Positions 26,725 to 37,286 of a DNA stretch of 64,000 bases are shown here, in pieces. The first letter of the stretch is position 1, and each line of letters starts with the position of its first letter. Position numbers and translations under genes: made by a program. Where the stretch lies: contig JALJCR010000001.1 in the NCBI GenBank assembly GCA_022953095.1, forward strand, positions 1 through 64,000, read 5' to 3'. Origin of the DNA: Qipengyuania sp. ABI-127-1. GTDB lineage: Bacteria > Pseudomonadota > Alphaproteobacteria > Sphingomonadales > Sphingomonadaceae. The notes under the pieces are model-generated. The model saw nothing but the letters and a program-made list of their open reading frames with translations. It had not been told where the DNA came from and did no database searches.

Positions 26725-27124
26725 TCCGGGACGCGAACGCATGGCCAGCAAGGGCAATTCCACATTTTCCGTCTTCGGTTCCGACACTGCGATCACCGGC
26801 GATATCAAAGCCTCCGCAGACCTGCACATCGACGGATCGGTAGAGGGCGACATCAGTTGTTCGTCGCTGGTCCAGGGCGAAACGAGCAGCGTGAAAGGCG
26901 CTATCGAGGCTGAAAGCGCACGCCTTGCAGGTACGATCGAGGGCTCGATCGCGGCGCGCGAGCTGGTCATTCTCAAGACCGCGAAGATCACCGGCGATGT
27001 CTTTTACGATGCGCTTACGATCGAACAGGGCGCACAGGTCGAAGGGCGGTTCGCTCACCGCGACGCGCGGGCCAAGACGCCCGCACAGTCTGCGGGCAAG
27101 CCGGAACTCGCCGTGGCCGGCTGA
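26675..27124 (+). CDS. bacA: Bactofilin
   Basis: A 149-residue bactofilin, a nucleotide-independent cytoskeletal polymer of a right-handed beta-helix. The core FSVFGSDTAITGDIKASADLHIDGSVEGDI with the repeating G[DE][IV] pattern through GDVFYDALTIEQGAQVEGRF is clear. Start ATG 26675 gives MFSKKSGE, the type of N-terminal membrane-targeting peptide known for bactofilins, and has GGAG upstream; it overlaps the M23 gene by 50 bp. ATG 26741 is a less likely alternative. It is probably co-translated with the M23 enzyme. Confidence 0.92.
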   Translation: MFSKKSGELPNSPQPNNPGRERMASKGNSTFSVFGSDTAITGDIKASADLHIDGSVEGDISCSSLVQGETSSVKGAIEAESARLAGTIEGSIAARELVILKTAKITGDVFYDALTIEQGAQVEGRFAHRDARAKTPAQSAGKPELAVAG

Positions 27125-27148
27125 GCAGGTTCAGTTTGGAGGGGATGA

Positions 27149-27186
27149 GGGCCGCCTGCGCAACGACGCCGGCGGCCTTCTCTTTA
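27149..27186 (+). terminator. Terminator after bactofilin
   Basis: GGCCGCC (27150-27156) and GGCGGCC (27171-27177) form a G+C-rich stem with a 14-base loop, followed by TTCTCTTT. It lies 25 bp after the bactofilin stop. Confidence 0.55.
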
Positions 27187-27228
27187 CATTCCGTCGCGGC
27201 CACTCGCCTTCGGCGGGAACGCGCCGGT

Positions 27229-28902
27229 TCAGTCCAGAACCTCGGCGCGCAAGGCCTTGCGGTCGAGCTTGCCGATCATCGTTTTTGGAAGCTCGGTACG
27301 GATCACGACCTCATCGACCCGTTCATGCTTGCCGATGCGCGCGTTGAGCCAGCCGCGAAGCTCTTCCGCGGTTGCCTGCCCTTCTGCCTCCAGCGTGACA
27401 TAGGCTACCGGCACTTCGCCCCGATACTCGTCCGGACGGCCGATAACCAAAGCCTCCTTGATTGCCTCATGTTCGACCAGCACGTCCTCGACCTGGCTGG
27501 GAAAAACCTTGAACCCACCTACGGCGATCATGTCCTTGATACGATCGACGATCTGGAGGAACCCATCCTCGTCCACTGTCGCAACGTCGCCGGTACGCAG
27601 CCACGTCTTGCCGTGATGTTCGATGAAAACGTCTTTGGCGGCTTCGGGCCGATTCCAATACCCCTGCATGATTTGCGGGCCATGAAGCGCGAGTTCTCCC
27701 GGTTCCCCGTCAGCTACGACAATCGCGGGATCCTCCTTGTCGAGCAGCAGAACCTCGGTCTGCATCAAGACCTGGCCGATGGTTCCGGGCTTGCGCGTCC
27801 CTTCATAGGGATTGGCCGAGACCACGCCCGCGCTTTCCGTGAGACCGTAGCCTTCGACCAGTCGCACCCCTGTCGCCGCTTCGAATTTTTCGCGCAAGGG
27901 GCCAGGCAGCGGTGCGCCGCCGGAGATGCATATTCTGAGGCTGGAAAGATCGGTCTTGGCCAGATCCGGATGGTCGAGCAACGCCTGGAACATGGTGGGC
28001 ACCCCGGGAAAACCGGTCGCGCCATATTTCTCTATCGTTTCGAGCACTTGCTTGGTTTCGAACCGCGGGACCATCGCGATCGACGCCCCCGTCACCACCG
28101 CGTGGTTGAGCAAGGCCGTGTTGGCGAAGACGTGAAAGAAGGGGAGCGCGCCCATGAACACTTCGTTCGCCGGATCATCGAACGGGTTGAGACCGGCGGT
28201 TTGCTGCGCGTTGATGGAAAGGTTCGCATGGGTAAGCATCGCGCCCTTGGGCGTGCCGGTCGTCCCGCCCGTATATTGGAGGAGCGCGAGCGACTGCGGA
28301 TCGACCGTCGGAAGCTGTCCGCCTGACCTTTCGCCCTGCTTCAGCAACTCGTCCCAGCGGAGAATATCCGCACGATAATCGACCTTCGCCACTTTGCTGC
28401 GAGCGAACAGCCGCAGGGCGATTCCCTTGAGCCTGGGGAGCATTTGCGAGAGCGAACTGACGACCAGCGTTTCAAGCTCGGAACCGCGCAACACCTCTTC
28501 CGCCGTTGCGTAGAGTTCGGGCACATCGACGGTGACGAGCAGACGCGTGCCGGAATCGGCAACCTGCTCCTCCAGTTCCTCGACCGAATAGAGCGGGGAA
28601 AAATTGACCACCACGGCCCCCGCCATCATCGCCCCGTAATACCCCACCACGTAGCTCGGCACATTGGGCAGGAACAGGCCGACACGGTCCCCTTCGGCAA
28701 TACCCCGCGCCTTGAGGGCATGAGCGAAAGCCTGCGCGTCGCGATAGAGTTCGGAATAGCTGTAAGTGCGACCGAGGAAGTGCAGCAATGGCGCCGACGG
28801 AGAGGCCTGGGCCGTCCGCGCGAACATATCGGGAAGCGCGATCGGTTCGAAACGCGTATCCCATGCGACCGGGTGGTGGTTCGGCAACTTGCTTACATCC
28901 AT
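27229..28902 (-). CDS. fadD: Long-chain fatty acid-CoA ligase
   Basis: A 557-residue AMP-forming acyl-CoA synthetase that activates fatty acids with ATP and CoA. It has the P-loop-like ALLQYTGGTTGTPKGAMLTH, the region VEGYGLTESAGVVSANP, the hinge WLRTGDVATVDEDGFLQIVDRIKDMI, and the C-terminal Lys in LPKTMIGKLDRKALR. The length fits FadD. It is alone on its strand between two terminators, so probably monocistronic. The precise acyl chain length cannot be told. Confidence 0.9.
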   Translation of the reverse strand: MDVSKLPNHHPVAWDTRFEPIALPDMFARTAQASPSAPLLHFLGRTYSYSELYRDAQAFAHALKARGIAEGDRVGLFLPNVPSYVVGYYGAMMAGAVVVNFSPLYSVEELEEQVADSGTRLLVTVDVPELYATAEEVLRGSELETLVVSSLSQMLPRLKGIALRLFARSKVAKVDYRADILRWDELLKQGERSGGQLPTVDPQSLALLQYTGGTTGTPKGAMLTHANLSINAQQTAGLNPFDDPANEVFMGALPFFHVFANTALLNHAVVTGASIAMVPRFETKQVLETIEKYGATGFPGVPTMFQALLDHPDLAKTDLSSLRICISGGAPLPGPLREKFEAATGVRLVEGYGLTESAGVVSANPYEGTRKPGTIGQVLMQTEVLLLDKEDPAIVVADGEPGELALHGPQIMQGYWNRPEAAKDVFIEHHGKTWLRTGDVATVDEDGFLQIVDRIKDMIAVGGFKVFPSQVEDVLVEHEAIKEALVIGRPDEYRGEVPVAYVTLEAEGQATAEELRGWLNARIGKHERVDEVVIRTELPKTMIGKLDRKALRAEVLD

Positions 28903-28938
28903 GTCAGTAGCATGGAGTATTGCGCTTTAAACGCAAGC

Positions 28939-28971
28939 AAAAAGGCGGGAGAAGCTCGTGCCTCTCCCGCC
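28939..28971 (-). terminator. Terminator after trcR
   Basis: A perfect 9-bp stem, GGCGGGAGA (28944-28952) and TCTCCCGCC (28963-28971), with a 10-base loop; read leftward it is followed by TTTTT. It lies 26 bp after the trcR stop, between trcR and the start of fadD. Confidence 0.8.
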
Positions 28972-28997
28972 TCGTGAAATACTGGGTGCCCTTGGTG

Positions 28998-29723
28998 TCA
29001 GGCTTCGCCGGTTTCCCCGGCTTCGTCCGCCTCTTCCGCTGCGCGCTTGGCCTCAAGCCAGGCGGCCGCCTCGGCTTCCTGCGCCGCTTCGGCGGCAGCC
29101 TTTTCATTGGCGTCGCGTTCGGCGCGCAGCTCCTCGATCAGCTTGTCGCGATCGCTCGTGCCGGTCGGTGTCGCCGGAGCGGTCTCGTCTTCAGCCGGCA
29201 GGTTCTTGGCCGCCTTAGCGACCACCGCATCGAGTTCGCGTTGCGAACACAGGCCGAGCGTGACGGGGTCCTTGGGCTGAATATTCTGGATGTTCCAGTG
29301 GCTACGCTCGCGAATCGCCGTGATCGTATTGCGGGTGGTGCCGATCAATTTGCCGATCTGCGCATCGGAGATTTCCGGGTGGCTGCGCAAGATCCAGGCG
29401 ATGCCATCGGGCTTGTCCTGACGTTTGGAAACCGGTGTGTAGCGCGGCCCCTTGGTGCGGCTGACTGCCACAGGTGCGCGCTGCATCTTCAGCTTGTATT
29501 CGGGATCGGCCTGGCCCCGCTCGATCTCTTCCTGCGTCAGTTCGCCCGAGTGGACAGGGTCGCGCCCGGTATATTTGCTGCCCGCGAGATCGTCGGCCAT
29601 AGCCTGCACTTCGAGCAGGTGGAGGCCGCAGAATTCGGCGATCTGCTCGAAGGATAGACCGGTGTTGTCGACCAGCCAGGTGGCGGTCGCATGCGGCATC
29701 AGCGGTTTGGGTTGGTCGGCCAT
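28998..29723 (-). CDS. trcR: DUF1013 cell-cycle transcriptional regulator TrcR
   Basis: A 241-residue protein of the DUF1013 family, named TrcR in alphaproteobacteria as a cell-cycle-linked transcription regulator. The conserved part PLMPHATATWLVDNTGLSFEQIAEFCGLH, DGIAWILRSHPEISDAQIGKLIGTTRNTI and a helix-turn-helix region is present, followed by a charged Ala/Glu-rich coiled tail (about 185-241). Start ATG 29723 has AAAAGG upstream; an upstream in-frame start would add seven residues. It is single with its own terminator. Confidence 0.9.
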   Translation of the reverse strand: MADQPKPLMPHATATWLVDNTGLSFEQIAEFCGLHLLEVQAMADDLAGSKYTGRDPVHSGELTQEEIERGQADPEYKLKMQRAPVAVSRTKGPRYTPVSKRQDKPDGIAWILRSHPEISDAQIGKLIGTTRNTITAIRERSHWNIQNIQPKDPVTLGLCSQRELDAVVAKAAKNLPAEDETAPATPTGTSDRDKLIEELRAERDANEKAAAEAAQEAEAAAWLEAKRAAEEADEAGETGEA

Positions 29724-29753
29724 GAACGTGCCTTTTCTCGTCATGCGAAAATA

Positions 29754-29781
29754 GAAGGGCCGCCCCTCGCGGGACGGCCGT
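29754..29781 (-). terminator. Probable terminator after the GT4 gene
   Basis: GGCCG (29758-29762) and CGGCC (29775-29779) extend into CCC/GGG with one mismatch; read leftward the hairpin is followed by the T-rich CTTCTATTTT. It lies about 50 bp after the glycosyltransferase stop. Confidence 0.5.
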
Positions 29782-29827
29782 TATCGTGCCGATGTAGGCG
29801 AGAGTGGCGGATTGGGCAAGCGTTTCG

Positions 29828-30910
29828 CTAGGCAGCGGGCAGTTCTTCCCTCTCCAGGGTCGCAAGCCCGTCGAGAAACTGGCCGGTGGCCGCAGCCCAA
29901 CTGAAGCCGGCCCCATATTCGGCGCAAGCCCTGCGGTCGCAAAACAGGGCGGCAGCAATCGCCCGGTCGAGGTCTTCGCTCAGCGCCCCCACCTCGTCGG
30001 TCACGATATCGCGCGGTCCGGCAACCGGATAGGCTGCCACCGGAATGCCGCAGGCAAGCGCTTCGATCATGACCAGGCCGAACGTGTCGGTCCTGCTGGG
30101 AAACACGAAGACATCGGCCCCTGCATAGCAGCCCGCGAGATCGCGGCCGGACCGCCGACCCAGAAAATGCGCTTCGGGAAATCTGTGCTTGAGCGAAGAA
30201 AGCGAAGGCCCGTCGCCGACCACGACCTTGCTGCCGGGATAGCTGCTATCTAGAAAGGCCTCGACATTCTTCTCCACGGCGACCCGCCCGACATAGAGCT
30301 GGATCGGTTTCGGCAGGCCCGCATATTCGGGCGGCGGCGACGCATCCGGCGTGAAGCAGGCAAGATCGACTCCCCGGCTCCAGCGGTGCAGCCGCGCGAG
30401 GCCGTGAGCGCGCAGTTCTTCGCAAATGCTCTCGGTCGCCACCAGCACGCGTTTGGCCGGACGGTGAAACCAGCGAATGTAGTGCCAGAACCACTCTGCC
30501 GGCAGGCGAGTGCGTTTGGCCAGATAATCCGGGAATTGCGTGTGGTAGGCAGTGGTGAAACATATTCCGTGGCGAGCACAATGACGCCGTGCCGCCATGC
30601 CGAGCGGTCCCTCGGTCGCGATATGGATCGCCTCCGGCGCAAATTTGCGCAAGCGGGTCGCGACCGCTCCCGGCAGGGCCAGCGCAAGCCGGATCTCGGG
30701 ATATGTCGGGCAAGGAACCGATGCGAACTGGTTGGGCGAGATCACCATCACCTGGTGGCCTTGCCGTGACAGTTGCTCGCATGTCGTGGTCAGAGTGCGC
30801 ACCACGCCGTTCATCTGCGGCAGCCAGGCATCGGTAACGATAGCGATCCGTTGCGGAGGCGTGGGCGGAATCCCCGCGGTTCGGGCCGGTGCCGCGATCG
30901 ACAAGGTCAC
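29828..30910 (-). CDS. GT4 family glycosyltransferase
   Basis: A 360-residue GT-B glycosyltransferase. The N-terminal domain opens RIAIVTDAWLPQMNGVVRTLTT with ITTAYHTQFPDYL, and the C-terminal nucleotide-sugar domain has LYVGRVAVEKNVEAFL, VVGDGPSLSSLKHRFPEAHFLG and PSRTDTFGLVMIEALACGIPV (the donor motif, with Asp at the first acidic position). Such enzymes often glycosylate membrane lipids. Its ATG overlaps the upstream phosphoesterase gene by 4 bp, so the two are coupled, which suggests an envelope lipid role. Donor and acceptor are unknown. Confidence 0.88.
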   Translation of the reverse strand: MTLSIAAPARTAGIPPTPPQRIAIVTDAWLPQMNGVVRTLTTTCEQLSRQGHQVMVISPNQFASVPCPTYPEIRLALALPGAVATRLRKFAPEAIHIATEGPLGMAARRHCARHGICFTTAYHTQFPDYLAKRTRLPAEWFWHYIRWFHRPAKRVLVATESICEELRAHGLARLHRWSRGVDLACFTPDASPPPEYAGLPKPIQLYVGRVAVEKNVEAFLDSSYPGSKVVVGDGPSLSSLKHRFPEAHFLGRRSGRDLAGCYAGADVFVFPSRTDTFGLVMIEALACGIPVAAYPVAGPRDIVTDEVGALSEDLDRAIAAALFCDRRACAEYGAGFSWAAATGQFLDGLATLEREELPAA

Positions 30911-31797
30911 GCAGCCTCCCGGACTTTCGTCTTGGCGTCAGTCCGCCCGGTTTCGCGCCGCGCGACTTCGTCGGGCCAATTGAGGATTTCCATGGACCCG
31001 TCGAAATGCTCCACCAGGGCATTGCACCCCTCCACCCAGTCGCCATCGTTCCAGTATTCGACGCCATCGAAATCACGGAACTCGGCAGTGTGGATATGGC
31101 CGCAGACGACGCCGTCGACCCCGCGTTCAGCCGCTGCGCGCGCGACAACCTCCTCATATTTCGAGATGAACTCGACCGCGTTCTTGACCTTGTGCTTGGC
31201 GGCCTTGGAGATAGACCAATAGGGAAGACCCAACCGGTTGCGCGCGGCCGCCACCCAGTTGTTGAGCTTCATCATCAAATGGTACGCCGCGTCGCCGATG
31301 AAGGCGAGCCAGCGGTGCGCCAGCATGATGGTATCGAATTCATCGCCATGCAGCACCATCAGGCGCCTGCCATCGGCAGTGGTGTGAAAGGCTGCGCGCA
31401 TGATTTCGACCCCGCCGAAATTCATGCCGCTGAAGGGCCGCACCATCTCGTCGTGATTGCCCGGAATGTAGATGATCCGCGTACCGCGCCTGGCACGCCG
31501 GAGAATGCGCCAGACGATGTCGTTATGCTCGGCAGGCCAGTAGACCTTTTTCTTCAGCCGCCAGCCATCGATGATATCGCCGACGAGATACATCGTTTCG
31601 CTGTCGGTATGATCCAGGAAATCGATCAGCAGCTCGTGATTGCAGCCTTTGGTGCCAAGATGCACATCGCTGATCCAGATCGTGCGGAACTTGCGCCTTT
31701 CGCCAACGACCCGTTCGGGCACGCTGGGCTTGATCGACGGGAAATTCGCAACCTTGTGAGCAATGTCGAAATTTCTGGGCAGATCATTCATGGTCAT
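30907..31797 (-). CDS. LpxH-like metallophosphoesterase (UDP-2,3-diacylglucosamine diphosphatase family)
   Basis: A 296-residue calcineurin-like phosphoesterase. The metal ligands are seen in order: WISDVHLGTKG (DxH), YLVGDIIDGW (GDxxD), YIPGNHDEM (GNHD), VLHGDEFD and CGHIHTAEFRDF (GHxH), followed by YWNDGDWVEGCNALVE. The YLVGDIIDGW and WNDGDW patterns place it with LpxH/UDP-diacylglucosamine hydrolase-like proteins of sphingomonads. It could act in lipid A synthesis or in a related pyrophosphate-lipid step with the coupled glycosyltransferase. Specific activity is inferred. Confidence 0.85.
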   Translation of the reverse strand: MTMNDLPRNFDIAHKVANFPSIKPSVPERVVGERRKFRTIWISDVHLGTKGCNHELLIDFLDHTDSETMYLVGDIIDGWRLKKKVYWPAEHNDIVWRILRRARRGTRIIYIPGNHDEMVRPFSGMNFGGVEIMRAAFHTTADGRRLMVLHGDEFDTIMLAHRWLAFIGDAAYHLMMKLNNWVAAARNRLGLPYWSISKAAKHKVKNAVEFISKYEEVVARAAAERGVDGVVCGHIHTAEFRDFDGVEYWNDGDWVEGCNALVEHFDGSMEILNWPDEVARRETGRTDAKTKVREAA

Positions 31798-31891
31798 GGC
31801 CCCCGACCAGTGTCGGCATGGTCATGACGCATGATTGTTACATGCGATTCACAGTACCATTACGGATCGGCGACAAAATGTCCGTGGCGCG

Positions 31892-32914
31892 TCAGGAGCC
31901 GGAGACCGCCAGGACGATTTTCCCGATATGGTCACCCGCTTCCATATGCTCATGCGCGGCCCCCGCCTTCTCGAGCGGGAAGGTCCGATCCATTACCGGA
32001 GCCACCGTGCCGCCTTCGAACAGCGGCCAGACATGCTTCTCGATTTCGTCGGTAAGGAGCGCCTTGAATTCGTCGGAACGCGGACGCAGTGTCGAGCCTG
32101 TGAGAACCAGGCGTTTGCGCATGACCGTGGCCATGTTGATTTCGGCCTTCAGCCCGCCAAGCACCGCGATTGTCACATGGCGTCCATCGGGTGCCAGACA
32201 TTCGATGTTGCGGGCAACGTAAGCGCCCGAGACCATATCGAGCACGACATCGACGCCCGCGCCTTCGGTAAAGGCCTTCACCTCCTCGACGAAGTCCTGG
32301 GTTTTGTAATTGATCGCGAGATCGGCGCCGAGTTCCCGAATGGCCCGGCATTTTTCCTCGCTGCCCGCAGTGGCGATCACTGTAATATCGAACGCCTTGG
32401 CCAACTGGATTGCCATCGTCCCGATGCCGCTGGTGCCGCCATGGACAAGCAGCGTGTCGCCATCGCCTGCCCAGCCGCGTTGAAAAACGTTATGCCATAC
32501 AGTGAAAAGCGTTTCCGGGATCGCTGCGGCGACATCGAATGGCATCGCTTCGGGCAGTTGCAGGCAATGCCCCGCTTCGGCCAGACAGTATTGCGCATAG
32601 CCCCCGCCCGAAACGAGCGCGCAAACCCGCCGCCCGAGCATTTCAGGCATGACGCCTTCCCCCAGCGCAGCGACCGTCCCCGCAACCTCCAGTCCCGGGA
32701 TCGGCGACGCGCCCGGCGGCGCCGGGTAGAAACCCTGTCGTTGGATGACATCGGGCCGGTTTATGCCCGCATAGGCGACACGGATCAGCACCTGGTTTTC
32801 ACCCGGTTGCGGCACGGGGAGGGTTTCCGCCCGCAGCACTTCAGGCCCGCCCGGCTCGTCGAAACCCATTGCGGTCATCGTCTCGGGCAAATCTGCTGCC
32901 ACCTGTGCCCCCAT
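31892..32914 (-). CDS. Zinc-type alcohol dehydrogenase-like NAD(P)H:quinone oxidoreductase
   Basis: A 340-residue MDR-superfamily protein of the quinone oxidoreductase (PIG3/QOR) type. It has VAYAGINRPDVIQRQGFYP, GLEVAGTVAALGEGV, the nucleotide site LLVHGGTSGIGTMAIQLAKAF and the C-terminal EHMEAGDHIGKIVL. No catalytic zinc ligand cysteine set is seen, as expected for QOR. Start MGAQVAADLPETM (ATG 32914) is chosen; MTAMGFDE (32878) is possible, and the frame is open further upstream. It is divergent from a DUF1192 gene, an arrangement I recall as common in related species. Confidence 0.88.
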   Translation of the reverse strand: MGAQVAADLPETMTAMGFDEPGGPEVLRAETLPVPQPGENQVLIRVAYAGINRPDVIQRQGFYPAPPGASPIPGLEVAGTVAALGEGVMPEMLGRRVCALVSGGGYAQYCLAEAGHCLQLPEAMPFDVAAAIPETLFTVWHNVFQRGWAGDGDTLLVHGGTSGIGTMAIQLAKAFDITVIATAGSEEKCRAIRELGADLAINYKTQDFVEEVKAFTEGAGVDVVLDMVSGAYVARNIECLAPDGRHVTIAVLGGLKAEINMATVMRKRLVLTGSTLRPRSDEFKALLTDEIEKHVWPLFEGGTVAPVMDRTFPLEKAGAAHEHMEAGDHIGKIVLAVSGS

Positions 32915-33010
32915 TGTCGTGTCATCCCCCGTGGCATCGCGGCCACGCGACGGTGCAATACCGCGCGACCCCGTTGACAGCAACCGCGCAGAATTGCGAG
33001 ACTGCTCGCA

Positions 33011-33211
33011 ATGGATACTGACGAGAGTCCCCGCCCGCGAGGCGATGCCGCGAGCTTGCTCGCCACGGAAGATCTCGGCCCTTATTCGCAGGACGAACTG
33101 GAAGCGCGCATCGCGCTGCTCGAGGCCGAAATCGTGCGGGTGGAAAAGCACCGCCTTTCCGCGGCCGCGCACCGCGACGCGGCCGAAGCATTGTTCGGGC
33201 GCAAGGATTAG
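33011..33211 (+). CDS. DUF1192 family protein
   Basis: A 66-residue soluble protein with the DUF1192 pattern: an N-terminal disordered part, then LGPYSQDELEARIALLEAEIVRVEKH and a terminal SAAHRDAAEALFGRKD, forming a short coiled coil (about 27-58). The function of the family is unknown. It starts 96 bp from the divergent oxidoreductase gene. Confidence 0.85.
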   Translation: MDTDESPRPRGDAASLLATEDLGPYSQDELEARIALLEAEIVRVEKHRLSAAAHRDAAEALFGRKD

Positions 33212-33340
33212 TTCGCGGTGAAGGGGCTGCAAAATCCGGCCTCAATGCCCATATCGAACGCGCATACAGCATTGGCTAACCTTCGGCCCATAAGCTGTCC
33301 TGTCATCGCCCCGCGCGAGTCCCATGAGAAAGACATCTGA

Positions 33341-35725
<2,385 letters not shown>

Positions 35726-35791
35726 CCTGCGGCCGGGGCTGGACAGGAGCGCTCGCGGGAACGCTTGCCCCCCTGCCCGCTTGAGTCGGGA

Positions 35792-36796
35792 GTGAGCACA
35801 GACTTCTCCTGGATTCGCCCCGAGCCGCACGGCATCCATATCGTCCCCGCCGATTGCTGGGTCGATCCCAGCCGTGCGGTAGCCAAGGCGCTCGTCACCC
35901 ACGGCCACGCCGATCATGCGCGCGGCGGGCATGGGCAGACCGTAGCAACGCCCGAAACTCTGGCGATCATGAAGTTGCGCTATGCAACTTCGGACGGGGC
36001 CACACCGGTTGGATATGGGGAAACCATCAAATTGCCCGGCGGAGTGGATGCGACGTATATCCCCGCTGGACACGTGCTCGGCAGCGCACAGATCCTGCTC
36101 GAACATGCGGGCGAACGCGTGATCGTGACCGGCGATTACAAGCGCCGCGCGGACCCGACCTGCCCGCCTTTCGAAGCCACACCCTGCGACATATTCGTCA
36201 CCGAGGCGACCTTCGGGCTGCCGCTGTTCACCCATCCGCCGATCGAGGAAGAGATGGCCAAGCTGCTCGACCGGCTGGCCGCGCATCCCGAACGCTGCGT
36301 GCTTGTCGGGGCCTATGCGCTCGGCAAGGCGCAACGGGTAATCGCCGAGCTGCGCGGTGCAGGCCATCACGAACCGATCTATCTACACGGCGCGCTGGAG
36401 AGGATGTGCCGCCTTTATGAGGAACACGGTGTCGGTCTGGGCGAGCTGCGCTTGGTAGCGGATCATACGAAGGAGAACATGCGCGGCGCGATCGTCATGT
36501 GCCCACCCTCCGCGCTCAACGACCGTTGGAGCCGCCGCTTGCCCGAGCCGATCACTGCCATGGCGAGCGGCTGGATGCGCGTGCGCCAGCGCGCCCGCCA
36601 GCGGAATGTCGAGTTGCCCCTGGTCATTTCCGACCATGCCGACTGGGGCGAACTCACGCGCACCATTGCAGAGGTCGACGCATATGAAAACTGGATCACG
36701 CATGGTCGCGAGGATGCTCTGCTGCGCTGGTGCCAACTTCACCAACGCCGCGCCCGGGCACTCGCGCTCGTGGGCTATGAGGACGAGGATGACTGA
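35792..36796 (+). CDS. Ligase-associated DNA exonuclease, metallo-beta-lactamase fold
   Basis: A 334-residue protein of the YSH1/SNM1-like metallo-beta-lactamase family that accompanies bacterial ATP-dependent DNA ligases. The metal motif THGHADHARGGH, the GHVLGSAQILLEH segment, VTGDYKRRADPTC and VISDHADWGEL supply the ligands. The start GTG 35792 (STDFSWIRPEPHG) is chosen by the family N-terminus; TTG 35765 would add nine residues. Its end overlaps the DUF5946 gene by 8 bp, in an operon with the DNA ligase. It is inferred to process DNA ends for the ligase. Confidence 0.92.
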   Translation: MSTDFSWIRPEPHGIHIVPADCWVDPSRAVAKALVTHGHADHARGGHGQTVATPETLAIMKLRYATSDGATPVGYGETIKLPGGVDATYIPAGHVLGSAQILLEHAGERVIVTGDYKRRADPTCPPFEATPCDIFVTEATFGLPLFTHPPIEEEMAKLLDRLAAHPERCVLVGAYALGKAQRVIAELRGAGHHEPIYLHGALERMCRLYEEHGVGLGELRLVADHTKENMRGAIVMCPPSALNDRWSRRLPEPITAMASGWMRVRQRARQRNVELPLVISDHADWGELTRTIAEVDAYENWITHGREDALLRWCQLHQRRARALALVGYEDEDD

Positions 36797-37286
36797 TAGC
36801 GATACTTGCCCTGGTTGCGGCCTCGTCGCGTCAGCAGAGCAGGGGGCAACCCACACCTACATGATCTCGTCGGCGGCATGCTGGCGGCGCTATAGTGCCA
36901 TTCTGGGTCGCGAGTATTCCACACCTGCCCTGATGCCGACCCACTTTCTCACAGTCGATGCTTTTGCAGTCCAGCACCCTGGCGACCGTGGCGACCGGAG
37001 GGCTCGCCAATCGGTTTGGCTTCATCTCGCGGGGCTCCATGCCGTCCTGCGACAGGGCCGCGAACCAGAATACAGATATGCTCTGTTGAACAAGCTAGCT
37101 GATGCCGATTGCGACTGGCCGGACCAGCCTGACCATGCCCCGTTCCCACTGGTTGCTGGAGACATCTGTGTAGAACTGGCGGTGGAAAATCACATCGAGA
37201 TCGTGCGGCGCTGGGCGGACACGGCGCTCGCCTCCTATGAAGAGGCGGTGCCCGATCTTGGCACCCGGCTCGCAGCAATCGCCTGA
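36789..37286 (+). CDS. DUF5946 family protein within the ligase operon
   Basis: A 165-residue protein with a CPGCG knuckle near the N-terminus (TDSDTCPGCGLV), then THTYMISSAACWRRYSAILGREY and LTVDAFAVQHPGDRGDRRARQSVWLHLAGL, which fit the DUF5946 family; its function is unknown. It overlaps the exonuclease gene by 8 bp and its TGA shares one base with the ligase ATG (TGATG), so it is translated with both. Two N-terminal cysteines, a third further on and His residues suggest metal binding. Confidence 0.83.
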   Translation: MTDSDTCPGCGLVASAEQGATHTYMISSAACWRRYSAILGREYSTPALMPTHFLTVDAFAVQHPGDRGDRRARQSVWLHLAGLHAVLRQGREPEYRYALLNKLADADCDWPDQPDHAPFPLVAGDICVELAVENHIEIVRRWADTALASYEEAVPDLGTRLAAIA

